Shown here piece after piece: positions 21,724-32,356 of a stretch of 64,000 bases of DNA. Each line of letters begins with the position of its first letter. Position 1 is the first letter of the stretch. A program made the position numbers and the translations under genes. Origin of the DNA: Malachius bipustulatus (Eukaryota > Arthropoda > Insecta > Coleoptera > Melyridae); NCBI GenBank assembly GCA_910589415.1, contig OU342639.1:10672268-10736267 (forward strand), in the 5' to 3' direction. Under the pieces are notes generated by a model, which saw only the letters and a program-made list of their open reading frames with translations, did not search any database and had not been told where the DNA came from.

Positions 21724-24700
21724 ATTCTGAGGGACATTTTGATTTGTATAATGATTGTATTGTTACAGAGAAGAATTTTATTACAATATGTACTGTCAAT
21801 GTTCAGTCTCTATCCAGTGGGATGGTTGACTTGGAGGGCTTTTGTGCTAGTTTTGATCCGGATGTGTTGTGTGTGACTGAGCACTGGTTCATGAATGACG
21901 ATGTAGAAAATATACGTCTTGGGAACTATGAGGTCATCTCTCATTTTTCTAGGGGATTGTATAGACACGGGGGTACTTTGATCCTGGCAAAGAGCTCTCT
22001 CCTTGTAGGTTCGTTTGAGTGCCGCAGGTTTTGTAGTGAACTTGATTTTGAGGTATGCGGCTGCACAATTAACTGTGATGGTACTAAGGTAATAGTTCTG
22101 TGTGTATATCGATCTGATAAGGGTGACTTTGGTGTGTTTTCGCGTAATTTTAGTAAGATTATTGAATCAACTAGTAGAATCAAAAACTGTAGATTATTGC
22201 TGTGTGGTGATTTAAATGTTAATTATTTGAAAACTATGGACCACCGTACAGTGGAGCTTTGCGATATCATGAGTGCTTCTGGACTTTACACAACTAACAC
22301 CCTGCCTACAAGGGTTTTCACGAATAAAAATGGACATACAAGTGTCTCATGTATAGATTATATATTGACGAACATTGAGGCAGCCCTAACTTCCCAGGTT
22401 GTTGATCCGTTTATTGCTGACCACTATGCCCTTATCTTGAGGGTTCCCTTGAACGAAGGGACCGGCAAAGAATGTGTATCTAGGGGTAATCTCAGGGCAG
22501 TACGCTCAATAAACGAAAATACCATGCTCCAACTAAAATATGAGATTTCGAGAACAGATTGGTCATTCATTGATGGGAAGAGTGTTGATGTATCTTTTCA
22601 GTTATTTTTTGGTCACCTTATATGGATCCTCGATACTCAATGTCCTTTAAGGCGTTCCAGTGTTAAGAGTCAAACTATAGGGAAACCTTGGTTAACTCGA
22701 GAGTTAGTAACTGAAAGTAAGGAGATTAGAGAATTTGGTAGACTATGTTCGATTGTCGATCTTTCCGGAAATCGGGACATTTACAAGGAAAGAATAAAAA
22801 AATTCCGTAAGAAAATTCGAGTTGAAAAAATGAATTATAATAATTCCAGGATAAACAACGCAACTAATAGAACACGGGCATTATGGCGAATGGTCAATGA
22901 AACATTAAAGAGGGGTAATAGAAGTAATGCTGTCTCTGAGATACTTTACGATGGCAACACTGTCGTGGAAAAAAACAGAATGGCAGATATTTTTGCAAAT
23001 CAGTTCGCTAACAGTACAGCTGACATCATCGGGGATTATTTCGGTTTTAACATGAGCTTACCATGCACCGTGACCCCGAGCATTGTGAATTCGATTTTTT
23101 TTGTGCCAATAACTGTTGGGGAGGTAGTGGATGTGATGAATACGATTAAGAATAAACATTCATGTGGCCAGGATGGCTATACCATTAGTATGATAAAGGA
23201 TATCATTGATTACATAAAATCACCCCTTTCTATTTTATTCAATAGATCAGTAGAGTCAGGTTATTTCCCTGTTGAACTTAAGACTGCAATTATAACACCT
23301 ATCTTTAAAAAGGGTGATTCCCGAGAGCCTGATAATTATAGACCAATTTCCATTTTGAGTTCCTTTTCTAAGATATTTGAAAAAGCCATGTATAACAGAA
23401 TTATATCATTTTTCAGGGACAACAGCATATTGTCTTCTGCGCAACACGGGTTCTTGGAGGGAAAATCCTCCGAGACCGCATTTTTTCAGCTTTTAAATTA
23501 TGTTCACAAGAATCTGGATTCTCAGAAGTATACGGTGATGATTTGCTTTGATTTCACTAAAGCATTTGACAGTGTATGCTGGAGTATACTCAGCAGGAAG
23601 CTCTCTGCAGTTGGTATACGAGGAAGCGTTCTCGATTGGCTACAGTCTTACCTGTCAGACAGGTACCTTAGAGTCAAGATTGATGGCTTAATGTCTGCGG
23701 CACGTGGTGTTTGTTTGGGTGTGCCACAGGGCTCCGTCCTGGGCCCTTTGCTGTTTTTGGTTTTTATAAACGACCTACCGCAGTTCGTTGATGCGGGATA
23801 CGTCACTCTGTATGCGGACGATGCAACAGTCACTGTTGCTGGAGACACTATTGAAGAATTGGAATCAAAGATCAGCCAAGTAATGAATGAGATGTTCATT
23901 TGGTGTCAACGCAATAGAATCATTTTAAATGAGCAGAAAACACTTGCTGTTAATTTTAGCATAAGAAGAGCTTTTCCTGATAACTTTTCCCTTCCAAAAG
24001 GATTGTGTTTCTCTCAGTCGGTCAGACTTTTAGGTGCCCTGATTGATGACCATTTGTCCTGGCGGGCCCATGTGGATCATCTGGCAAAGCAACTGCGCAA
24101 GTCATATTTTGCAATTCTTCAACTTAAATCAAGCTTGGGGACTGAATGTTTGCTGAAAGTTTATTATGCTCTGGTCTACTCTCATCTATCTTTTAATATT
24201 GTTGCTTGGGGTAGTAGTGCGCATGCCCAAAGAATTTTTATCCTACAGAAAAAAATTATACGTCTTTTATTTGGTCTGAAACCATTAGAGACATGTAGAT
24301 ATGCTTTTGCAAGCAATAAGATATTGACCTGCTGCTGTATATATATTCTTAAATGCGTTTGTTTTGTACATAAGCATAAGGACCTGTTCACTGAGGTGTC
24401 GTGCGGTCACGCATATTCAACGAGGTTTGGAAACAAAATCTGCTTGCCTATCCACCGCACGGCACTTTTTGAGAAATCTCCTTTGTATATGTGTGCGAAG
24501 TTATATAACCGCCTTCCTACGGATATTCTGGCTATAGAGGGAAACTATAATTTATTCAAGGCTAGTGTAAAGAAGTACCTCAATTCCAGAGTATTTTATA
24601 GTACTGCGGAATATTTTAATCGGTAGATTATATTTGTCCTGACCATGTTATTAGATCACATATTTGACAAGTGTTGTAATGCAATATGAATGTGTGCATA

Positions 24701-24865
24701 GGCATTTTATTTGTTAAGTTGCTGCTGTTTTGTTTTGTTTTGTGATCTTTTTTTGTTTTATTTTAAGTACATATAATACTGTAATGGTGAAGTTGACTTT
24801 CCATATGTACACTTTTGTACCTGATAATGGACAATAAAGATTGATTGATTGATTGATTGATTGAT
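20871..24865 (+). mobile_element. LINE B, apparently intact two-ORF non-LTR retrotransposon
   Basis: The element lies on the plus strand inside LINE A ORF2. It carries two long uninterrupted frames, a short 3' UTR, and ends in a TTGA-type tandem tail (ttgattgattgattgatt, 24840-24863). Immediately after the tail, LINE A protein resumes on the other strand (KYDWHV). The 5' boundary near 20870 is set by where LINE A coding ends and is uncertain by about 15 bases. I could not find a convincing target duplication. The intact frames suggest that it is the youngest element of the nest, or nearly so. Confidence 0.8.
21744..24626 (+). CDS. LINE B ORF2, endonuclease and reverse transcriptase
   Basis: This 960-residue polyprotein has no internal stop. 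Residues about 10-235 form an apurinic-type endonuclease: CTVNVQSL, VTEHWF (catalytic E), LLLCGDLNVNYL, SCIDYILTN and IADHYALIL (catalytic DH). The reverse transcriptase spans about 480-780: ITPIFKKGD, DNYRPISILSSFSKIFEK, MICFDFTKAFDSV (aspartate), GVPQGSVLGPLLFLVFINDL, and LYADDATV (DD). The C-terminal part has LVYSHLSFNIVAWG and no RNase H or zinc knuckle. It copies the element RNA at a nicked target. All catalytic residues I can check are present, so it may encode active enzyme. Confidence 0.9.
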   Translation: MYNDCIVTEKNFITICTVNVQSLSSGMVDLEGFCASFDPDVLCVTEHWFMNDDVENIRLGNYEVISHFSRGLYRHGGTLILAKSSLLVGSFECRRFCSELDFEVCGCTINCDGTKVIVLCVYRSDKGDFGVFSRNFSKIIESTSRIKNCRLLLCGDLNVNYLKTMDHRTVELCDIMSASGLYTTNTLPTRVFTNKNGHTSVSCIDYILTNIEAALTSQVVDPFIADHYALILRVPLNEGTGKECVSRGNLRAVRSINENTMLQLKYEISRTDWSFIDGKSVDVSFQLFFGHLIWILDTQCPLRRSSVKSQTIGKPWLTRELVTESKEIREFGRLCSIVDLSGNRDIYKERIKKFRKKIRVEKMNYNNSRINNATNRTRALWRMVNETLKRGNRSNAVSEILYDGNTVVEKNRMADIFANQFANSTADIIGDYFGFNMSLPCTVTPSIVNSIFFVPITVGEVVDVMNTIKNKHSCGQDGYTISMIKDIIDYIKSPLSILFNRSVESGYFPVELKTAIITPIFKKGDSREPDNYRPISILSSFSKIFEKAMYNRIISFFRDNSILSSAQHGFLEGKSSETAFFQLLNYVHKNLDSQKYTVMICFDFTKAFDSVCWSILSRKLSAVGIRGSVLDWLQSYLSDRYLRVKIDGLMSAARGVCLGVPQGSVLGPLLFLVFINDLPQFVDAGYVTLYADDATVTVAGDTIEELESKISQVMNEMFIWCQRNRIILNEQKTLAVNFSIRRAFPDNFSLPKGLCFSQSVRLLGALIDDHLSWRAHVDHLAKQLRKSYFAILQLKSSLGTECLLKVYYALVYSHLSFNIVAWGSSAHAQRIFILQKKIIRLLFGLKPLETCRYAFASNKILTCCCIYILKCVCFVHKHKDLFTEVSCGHAYSTRFGNKICLPIHRTALFEKSPLYMCAKLYNRLPTDILAIEGNYNLFKASVKKYLNSRVFYSTAEYFNR

Positions 24866-25034
24866 ACGTGCCAGTCATATTTGAAAAGATCTATGTTAAA
24901 ATCACCAAGGCAGATAATTTTATCATATGAAGGATAAAGACCAATCATTGTGTGTTCAATGTCAGTTAAAAAATCATTATATCGAGGATCTGTAGATGGC
25001 CTGTAGATAATCCCCCAACATGTAATCTACCCTA
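24866..25034 (-). pseudogene. LINE A endonuclease, middle fragment
   Basis: On the minus strand this piece reads IIRPSTDP at its start, then YPSYDKIICLGDFNIDLFKYDWHV. That is the GDFN motif region of the endonuclease, missing from the piece at 26211-26503 and expected just before the part ending near 20870. It is bounded on the right by the 12-base target duplication (25023-25034) of element C, and on the left by the tail of LINE B. Confidence 0.85.
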
Positions 25035-26198
25035 TTTGTATTTGTATTTTTGAGGGTGATCAAGTTACTGCGACCTAAAAGATCTATTGTATCCCCTCTA
25101 CTGTGCTTCGCCTGGTGTGGAATCCCTTTAGTGAAGCACCCTCTCCAAGTCCGTTTCCTTGAGAAACTTCAGGATTTTGAGAGGATCAAGGTCGGGTAAA
25201 TTCCCTGCCTCTAGCTGGTGGTGGCCCAGAACATTACTTCTTTTGAGTTCTATCGCATTGCAGTTGAGCAGCAGGTGACGTGGTGTCTCGTCTCTTTTCC
25301 CGCAGAATCTGCAGACGCCATTTTCTTCTATGTCTAACTTCCTCAGGTGTTCTCTCTCGGTTAAAATTCCCGAGAAGTTCTTTGGTTTCTCTCAACCCCG
25401 AGAGGTTCCTCCAATGGGTTTCTCTCAGTTTTCTTCTTCCTTTTGGAGTTCTGTTTGAAGAAAGTATCTTCGAAGCCACAGAATGGTTCTGGTCCTATGA
25501 AGGGTGTCGATGCTCCTTTTCTTGCCAATGCGTGGGCATTCTTCTTGCGCTCGAGGTGGTCTCGAGCACAAGGATTGTTTAGATTGCCGACCGTCTTGAC
25601 GGGTGACAAGCCTCGCTCGGTCAGCAGTCTGTTTTGCGGTGATGTCCCGCGATTTCTTGGTTTTTTGTTTCTTACCATGGTTGATCCCACGAGTAGCTAG
25701 GGAAGGGTGTTCCACCTATGCAGAGCCCCGCATGCAAAGGTGAGGGGATTGATACAGTGGGGTGCCCCCTGGTGCCCCAAGGTTGGATCCAGTAGGGCTG
25801 GTCTTCTATCCAGTCACGCATCCCATCAGCCTGGACCCCCGCCTTAGGATTTAGGTTTTTTTTAGTGAGGTTGTGTCCTCTTGGTTCCGGCGATTAAGCC
25901 CAGACCCCCGCATCTCTCTGTGCGCGGGACGTGACCACGACAACAGATGATACGGTATATCAGATAGTCCACAGTCGGACATCTCTGGCGCCGTTTCCCC
26001 TAGTGCAGAACTTTAGTCACGACACGACAACTAGGTTAGGGGAGGTGGTCCGCGGCAGGGCTTTGAGCTACCAGTCTAGAATTTTACCTCCGACGAGCTC
26101 TATCACCGCTGCTAACCTTACTCACTTACGCTCATTGTAAGGCCTTCCCCCTATCCGCCACCTGGGGACGCGCCCGATGGGTACTTAATCGCACGGGG
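25035..26198 (-). mobile_element. Element C, internally deleted RNase H-type LINE
   Basis: The element is flanked by an exact 12-base duplication, TAATCTACCCTA, at 25023-25034 and 26199-26210. It reads on the minus strand. It opens with CCCCGTGCGATTAAGTACCC and the GC-rich GCGCGTCCCCAGGTGGCGG, in the style of insect I/R1-type 5' UTRs. It then jumps to the end of an RNase H domain and a C-terminal zinc knuckle, and ends in TACAAA repeats. Endonuclease and reverse transcriptase are absent. The clean duplication shows it moved in this 1.16-kb form, presumably using enzymes from a full-length relative. Confidence 0.8.
25128..25720 (-). pseudogene. Element C RNase H end and zinc knuckle, frameshifted
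   Basis: In 5' to 3' order on the minus strand the frames contain NAHALARKGASTPFIGPEPF (the end of an RNase H domain with the LARKGAS motif). Next comes a basic KRKKKTERN stretch and HWRNLSGLRETKELL, and then VCRFCGKRDETPRHLLLNC, a CxxC...H...C knuckle. A stop follows at 25128-25130. Moving between these blocks requires changes of frame, so the copy is decayed. This order is typical of R1/Loa/I-group elements. Nothing upstream of RNase H is present. Confidence 0.75.
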
Positions 26199-26210
26199 TA
26201 ATCTACCCTA

Positions 26211-26503
26211 GCATGAGTTATCTTTATCCATATGTGTTCAAAAAATTCTGCACACTGACCAATGACAACCGCATATTTTATACTTTTTTTTATATATACA
26301 CAAATGCCTCCCGCCCTGCCGGGACGGTCCTGTCTTAAAATGTTATAATCATCAATTGTTACACGATCACTACCGATGCCACCGTGTAGCCAGGTCTCTG
26401 TCACCCCCACTATATCATATCGAGTATCCAGTATATGATCTCGTACTTCATTAAATTTAGGTAAAAGCGATCTAACGTTCACGTGAGAAAAACTGAGTGT
26501 CAT
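26211..26503 (-). pseudogene. LINE A endonuclease, N-terminal fragment
   Basis: The fragment starts MTLSFSHVNVRSLLPKFNEV and continues through YDIVGVTETWLHGG, which has the catalytic glutamate in TETW, then GGICVYIKKS and FEHIWIKITHA. This is the first third of the APE-type endonuclease. It is cut at 26210 by the target duplication of element C and resumes at 25034. It follows LINE A ORF1 after about 135 bases. Confidence 0.85.
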
Positions 26504-26640
26504 CCTCCAAAAATGAAAAAGAGAAAAGGGGGAAAAAAAGACAAATAAGAAACTCTAATCTAACCCCTATCTATTTATAATAACTACTATATCTATCGTT
26601 AACTATAATAGCCCAATACAGAACACAATACTTCATAAAA

Positions 26641-27411
26641 TTATTTATCCTTTATCGAATTTGATCGAGTCTTCATGTACTCAATTGGTTTTGTAGAGTT
26701 GGTTTGCTGTGAAGTATGCTTACTCTTCCCCGCCAATGTAGCATCAACTTCAAGTGCTGAGGTCGTCGACTTATCTTCTGTTGCTACTTCCTGTGTTTCC
26801 TCTTCCCCCTTTAACTCCTTCAATGTAAATCCCTTACCATTCAGCATTAATTTACCCCCAACTATATAGCAATTCTTATATTCTGCTTCCTGATATTGTT
26901 CCCTTAGATATTTTAATTGTTTATATTCTTCCCGCTGACACTCGGTCAGATCATCTACGATTGTGATGCCGGTATTCTTTAGTTTCCTTCTGTTTTGAAT
27001 TATAGTTCTCTTCTTCAGGTACGTTGTAAATTCTACCTTAATAGGAGCAGTACCTGTTTTACCAAGTGAATAGACGTTACCGATATCACCATCCTGTAGT
27101 TTCACCTGAAGTAGCTCTTCTATTTTAGTCTTAACTAATCCCGCATCAACTTTTTTTCCAGGTTCTTTTATGCCAAATACCAAGACATTATTTACCCTCT
27201 GGTCTCTTTTTAATTTTTCGACTTTGTTCCGTAATATATTATTTTCATCCTCAAGTTTTCTTATTCTGTTCTTCTGCTCCTCCAATTTCATTAATATTCT
27301 GGCTTCATTGGCATCAAGAGCATTTCTCAGCTCATTTTTACTACTTTTTATTTCTCCCAGTACCCGTTCAGATAACTGATCTAAAAGTTTCTTTATTGCC
27401 GCCTCATTCAT
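26641..27411 (-). CDS. LINE A ORF1, coiled-coil RNA-binding-like protein
   Basis: This 256-residue frame has no stop. Residues about 15-75 form a charged coiled coil (LEEQKNRIRKLEDENNILRN). A conserved-looking core follows with VNNVLVFGIKEP, KVEFTTYLKKRTIIQN and GITIVDDLT, the layout of L1/L2-type ORF1 proteins with a coiled coil followed by an RRM-like region. The tail (about 200-256) is polar and low in complexity. In such elements the protein coats the element RNA. It is in the correct position and strand for LINE A. The frame is open, but the element as a whole is dead. Confidence 0.75.
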   Translation of the reverse strand: MNEAAIKKLLDQLSERVLGEIKSSKNELRNALDANEARILMKLEEQKNRIRKLEDENNILRNKVEKLKRDQRVNNVLVFGIKEPGKKVDAGLVKTKIEELLQVKLQDGDIGNVYSLGKTGTAPIKVEFTTYLKKRTIIQNRRKLKNTGITIVDDLTECQREEYKQLKYLREQYQEAEYKNCYIVGGKLMLNGKGFTLKELKGEEETQEVATEDKSTTSALEVDATLAGKSKHTSQQTNSTKPIEYMKTRSNSIKDK

Positions 27412-27552
27412 TATAAATATATTATTAAAATAGATTTAATGTAAGGTGTATGGGCACCTTTAAAACTACATATCAGGACTTATGATATGCAGTTTTAAAG
27501 GTTACTTTTTTTTTATTAATCTCCTTATGATTACTTATGTAATCATATCATT

Positions 27553-27828
27553 TAATATTACTTATATATTATTACATTTTTAGATTGTCTGAGAACGTTC
27601 AGTAAGAATGGTTTTCACAGTTTGAATTTAAACTGAACTATAGTCAGAGTTATAAGCAAGTGAAAATTGCCATTTTTCATTTTCAAAGCAGCTTATACAA
27701 TGAAAACGGCTCAAGACAGCAGAAAACGGTTTACATGTCCCTTTCTTAATTTTTCACCTGGTATCCCATCGTGCGGATGAAATTATTATAAAGGGTGATG
27801 AAAATTATCAGGTTTTTCATCACTTGTC
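27553..27828. repeat. Dispersed repeat block G, copy 2, right part
   Basis: The sequence from ttattacatttttagattgtctg to aattatcaggttttt matches 6936-7180, the half-foldback part of block G. It continues the copy broken at 18082 and shows where LINE A landed. Confidence 0.7.
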
Positions 27829-28027
27829 AAATATACATCCCTCGCTTGCGCCAGGGCGATCAATAATAAAAATAAACTACATAATCTCTAATGAACTAAA
27901 AAAGGGTTACATGATAATTATGTTCTCAGTTTCGCTAATGAATTCCCGATTAGTCATACGCAGAAGTAATAATAAATAAATAATCTTCGTTTCCTGGAAA
28001 GATCGGTGAAAAGGTTCAAAAGTTTTC

Positions 28028-28082
28028 ACATTTATTGCCGGGGGAATACGATTAAATATACGCATTCGCCCGGATTAAATGT
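28028..28082. repeat. Array hairpin 14
   Basis: The inner arms are TGCCGGGGGAATACG and CGCATTCGCCCGGA. CCGGG/CCCGG and GAAT/ATTC pair across a single G-G opposition. The outer stem has matching single changes (ATTTAT and TTAAAT). Confidence 0.85.
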
Positions 28083-28592
28083 GAAAACAATCAACTTGTT
28101 GCTTTCATTCTGTTTTCTCACTGTCCACGAGATCTGAAAAGTGTAATTGCGATTTTAAGTATACCCACCGAACCAACACAAATAATTGTAAATGAGAATT
28201 TCTGAGAATGTTTACAATAGTTTCTTAAAAAATAGTTGCACTTAACACTAAGAAGCACTTGAGACTAAGAATAAAAAATTAGAACGTATGAGCTTCTCTC
28301 GTTCGTCCATCTTCTTTTTACTTTCTTTTCAAAGTAAGCAGATTTCTCACCAAATACAGCAACTGATGCCCCGCAATACGATTATAAATCACGTAATTGC
28401 ACAGCTCACTTGCTGTACCTAATGAAACAAACACTTTTAAACTTTCCTCTCTTCGTAGTAATCCTTCATAGCAGCATTGATGTTTCCTGCGATTCGAAAA
28501 TAAATCATTCCGTAAACGCGGTGGAGGTGCAATAATGTCAAAAGTAATCTTCGTCTCCTGGCAAGATTTGACGAAAATGTTTGAACGTTTTC

Positions 28593-28648
28593 ACATTTAG
28601 TGCCGAATTCAGTACGATTAAATATACGCACTAACTCGGACTAAATGT
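28593..28648. repeat. Array hairpin 15
   Basis: The inner arms TGCCGAATTCAGTACG and CGCACTAACTCGGA are identical to hairpin 3, within a larger duplicated segment. Confidence 0.8.
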
Positions 28649-30293
28649 AAAAACAATCAACACTTGTTGCTTTCATTCTGTTTTCTCACTGCCCATGAGA
28701 TCTGAAAAGTGTAATTATAAATTTAATCGTGCCGACCGAGCCAACACAAATAATAAATGTAATGTGAATTTCTGAGACTGTTTACAATAATTTCTTAAAA
28801 GATAGTTGCACTTAAGGCTAAGAATAAAAAATCAGAACGTAGGTACCTATAAGCTTCTCTCGTTCGTCCATCTTCTTTAAAGTAAGCAGATTTCTCACCA
28901 AATATATCAAGTGCCGCTCTGTAATACGATTATAAATCACGTAATTACAGAACTCCACTTGTATCTAATTGTCTTCTTGATGTATCTAATGAAACAAACT
29001 CCTTTAAACTTTGTTTCTCTTCATTTGTAGTAATCCTTCATGGTTTCGATGTTTCCTGTGAATGCGGTTATAAAATAATCGGAAAAAATCTATCACAAAG
29101 TAGACAAGGTTAAGGTTGACAAAAAAAAATGCAGAAAAGCAAAAAAGTGAAGAGACATGTGATTTAGAGGATTTAGATTTTACGGCTCATATACTTTCAG
29201 AATCTTTCACAAATATCTAGTTCGACATATAAATTTCTCTGATGACTATGAATGAACATTGCCGTTTATGAAACAATTTTTTCACTTAAAACAAGCATTA
29301 TAATTATAAAAAATCGGTGGAAAAACTCTTCTCATTTTGTCCGTTTTCGTTCTATTGTCTTCCTCCGAAAATGAGTTTTCCTTTAAGAAACAACAATGGA
29401 AAGTGTTCCACAAAATAAAACAGACTCACACAAAAGTTAACAAGTCAAAATTTACTGTTTTCAAGACCGTTGAAGCCGCAAAATTGAAATAGGCGAAGAC
29501 TCGATTGCTCTATAGGAGAAGAGGCTCTATGTTTCAGACATATCAACACGAAACATTCAAATGATTTGGAGGAATATATAAAAGCAAAGAAACAGACGAA
29601 AAAAGACATGAAAGAGAAAAAGTGAAAGATAGGAACAGACTCTTGGGAATTTAGAACAGTATCTACGACGAATACAAGAAGTTCTGAAACATAGATGAAG
29701 AAAAGGTATATCTAATGAAAAATTGTCGGAGGGATGATACATTGTCCCATCTTCAAGAGAGGTGATAAGGAAACTACTTAAAATTGTGGGTTTCCCTGCC
29801 AGTATCGAGAAATATTGATTCAAAAAAAGCAGTTCAAAATGAAAGCAAAGAAAAAACTGTTATTTGGTAGGAGGTTTTCGAGATCTGGCCATGAAAATTA
29901 CGACAAGTTTGCGTGATGTCAACCCATTTTCACACTGTCAACATTTTTTTGAAAATCAGTGAATTCCTTCCACGTTAGAACAGCTTTTTGATAGGTTGGG
30001 ATGAATTTATTTATCGATAAAAAATTAAAAATTAAATTTCATCGATTCAGACTCAGAAGGTATGCATTTGGATAAAAACGAAGATAGGAAGTCTTCTAGA
30101 ATATTACAGAAGAGCGCTAATTTCCACACCACCCAAGAGGTATAGCGCGTGGCGCGTTTTTTTTAACGTGGTCTCCCCTGAGAGGCCTAATCCACGGAGA
30201 AACTTTATGATATACGCTTGCCGTAAACTTAATTACATTATTTAGCAATCTTCGTTTCCGGACAAGATTGGACGAAAATGTTCGAAAGTTTCT

Positions 30294-30349
30294 ACATTTA
30301 ACCCCGACAGATAACGATCAAGTAAACGTAATCCGCCAGGGCTAAATGT
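30294..30349. repeat. Array hairpin 16 (divergent class)
   Basis: The arms are ACCCCGACAGATAACG and CGTAATCCGCCAGGGC around ATCAAGTAAA. CCC/GGG, AT/AT and ACG/CGT pair inside an ATTTA/TAAAT outer stem. Confidence 0.75.
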
Positions 30350-30987
30350 GAAAACAATCAACTTGACGCTTTCATTCTGTTTTCTCACTCTTCTCGATAT
30401 CTGGAAAGAAATGGAAAGTGAAACTTACTTACAGAATCTAAAATAATAAATTTTATTACAATGCAAATTCCGAAGCCTGTTTACATTAATTTCTTTAAAA
30501 TGCTTACACTCATTACAAAAATTCAAAAAGTCTTATCTGTTTTAAATGAAAACTACATATAATAAAACATTTGGCAACAGTGCCATGTGGTAATGAATCA
30601 CAATTCTTGGGAGAGGAATTGAGAGTAACGTAGAGTGGGCCGGATAAGATTGAGAGTCACCCAATGTGGTATAGATAGACAGAAGATGACATAGAACAAT
30701 CTTCACTTGCATGAACTTCTACATTTTAATTTTAGATTCCTCCATATAATGAGGAAACTAACTAATCCATGGAGAAACTCAAAAATATCAGTTCCTCGCT
30801 TGCACCGGGGAAATCAATATTGAACATAAACTAAAGAATCTCTTACATTAATCTCCCTCTTTTCTGAAAAGTGATGAAAAGAGTTACATAATCAGATTCA
30901 CTAGTGACTTCACGATTAGTTATAATTAATACTAAAGTAATAATCTTCGTTCCCTGTCAAGATCGGTGAAAAGGTACGAAAGTTTAT

Positions 30988-31042
30988 ACATTTAGCTCTA
31001 CTGTGCACGATCAAGTGTACGTCCACAGCAAGAGCAAAATGT
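30988..31042. repeat. Array hairpin 17
   Basis: The arms CTCTACTGTGCACG and CGTCCACAGCAAGAG are identical to hairpin 4. Confidence 0.8.
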
Positions 31043-31345
31043 GAAAACAATCAAACTTATGCTTTTCTTCTCGCACAGTTATCGATATCTGGAAGAGAAT
31101 GACCGAAAGAAAAGTAAAACTTACAGAATCTAAAATATTTGAAATGCGAATGTCGAAGCCTGTTCCCATTAATTTCCTTAAAATGTTTTCAGTCACTATA
31201 CAAAAAGTAGAAAATCAGAGAAATCTAGAGATGAAACATTTGGCAACAATGTAATGTGATAATGAGTCATAATTATAGGGAGAGGAATTGAGAGTAACGA
31301 AGATTTTGAGAATCACCCAATGAGGGAACTACTAAGAAGATGTGT

Positions 31346-31620
31346 TACAAGTTACAATAACAACAATAACAAGAATAATAATAATGTTTATTGCCCAACA
31401 GTTTACACCAATAGAGGACATTTCATATTCAAAATGATGTGGTATACATAACATAGGATATCTATCTGAGTACAGAAAGCAACAATAAATTAAGGTAAAC
31501 TTACATATAAGTAATCTAATCAACATTACAACTTAAAATAACTTTCTTTAATTATGAAACCCAAACCAGAATGATACATATCACAATTCGATGAGATCTT
31601 GTTAAAAACACTGCACATAA
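31346..31620 (-). mobile_element. LINE 3'-end fragment, same family as LINE E
   Basis: The left edge is an aataataat-type tail. Next come tttattgcccaacag and caatagaggacatt, which match the 3' end of LINE E. Only about 280 bases remain, covering the 3' UTR and a few C-terminal codons. The fragment runs directly into the foldback at 31621. Confidence 0.7.
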
Positions 31621-32356
31621 CATACAGTGCGCGAGAAAAGTAAGAAATAAATTCGATAAAACGGAGAGGGCTGGTTTTTTGAATAAATAAAAAACAGGTC
31701 GATTTTGTTTTTGAGTTGTTCAACTTTTGACATAATATTGGGGTATACAGGGTGATGCGCGAAAAAGTGGTGACGTCATCGGTATTTTTTTTAAATGGCA
31801 ACCCTTATTTTTTATTCCATTTTTTGATACTTCACTCAATTGCCAATACGGTAATGTAATTAATCATTTTGTAACCTTAAACGACGAAATTTCTGTCAAA
31901 ATAACTTAATTTGGAGACATTCAATTCAATAGACAGATTTAATTTAATAGATTTAATTTAATAGACAGATCTTATAAAATTATCAAGGAAACAGTCATTT
32001 TTATTTGATTTTTTTTTTTATCGCTAATGTTCCGATTTTCATATCAGTAAAAAGTGCACAATTTCGACTCACAAGCTGTTTTCTCAGAATTTTCCTTATT
32101 TAAGGTTACAAATTGATTACATTACCATACTGGCAATTGAATGAAGTATCAAAAAATGGAATAAAAAATAAGGGTTGCCATTTAAAAAAAATACCGATGA
32201 CGTCACCACTTTTTCGCGCATCACCCTGTATACCCCAATATTATGTCAAAAGTTGAACAACTCAAAAACAAAATCGACCTGTTTTTTTATTTTTTCAAAA
32301 CAACAGCCCTCTCCGTTTTATCGAATTTATTCCTTACTTTTCTCGCGCACTGTATG
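31621..32356. mobile_element. 736-bp foldback element
   Basis: The outer ends are CATACAGTGCGCGAGA and its exact inverse TCTCGCGCACTGTATG. The arms stay complementary for about 290 bases each. Within each arm a smaller terminus, TACAGGGTGATGCGCG, is followed by the GTGGTGACGTCATCGGT motif common in insect CAGGGTG elements. The centre (about 31915-32095) is not paired. Two short ORFs inside are mirror images of the arms and not genes. To its right the array resumes in a different phase (tatgatatacgctaacag), so some array sequence was lost at the insertion. Confidence 0.8.

Larger units (their letters stand above)
18083..27552 (-). mobile_element. LINE A, full-length non-LTR element split by two insertions
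   Basis: LINE A reads on the minus strand. From 5' to 3' it has ORF1 (27411-26641), the endonuclease start (26503-26211), the endonuclease middle (25034-24866), and the endonuclease end plus reverse transcriptase (about 20870-18443), followed by a 3' region and an (ATT)n tail at 18085-18117. The breaks are explained by element C (25035-26198) and LINE B (about 20871-24865). Without these it would be about 4.3 kb. It inserted into block G, whose two halves flank it. The HFYADDTQLY catalytic motif and the ORF1 type suggest an L2/CR1-like clade. Confidence 0.8.
27829..31345. repeat. Complex repeat array, segment 5
   Basis: Hairpins lie at 28028, 28593, 30294 and 30988, and a GC box at 30114-30187. 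The part 28200-28640 repeats 2820-3260 at an offset of 25,382 bases, and 30430-31100 corresponds to 3330-4030. The (GATA)n run is shorter here. The segment breaks off at gtgttacaagttacaa, where the LINE tail begins. No gene is visible. Confidence 0.85.

Noticed and set aside
18914..24626. Divergent pair of host genes with a shared promoter near 20870
   Set aside because: Both are retrotransposon polyproteins. The missing endonuclease part of the minus-strand gene is found beyond 24865, proving insertion.
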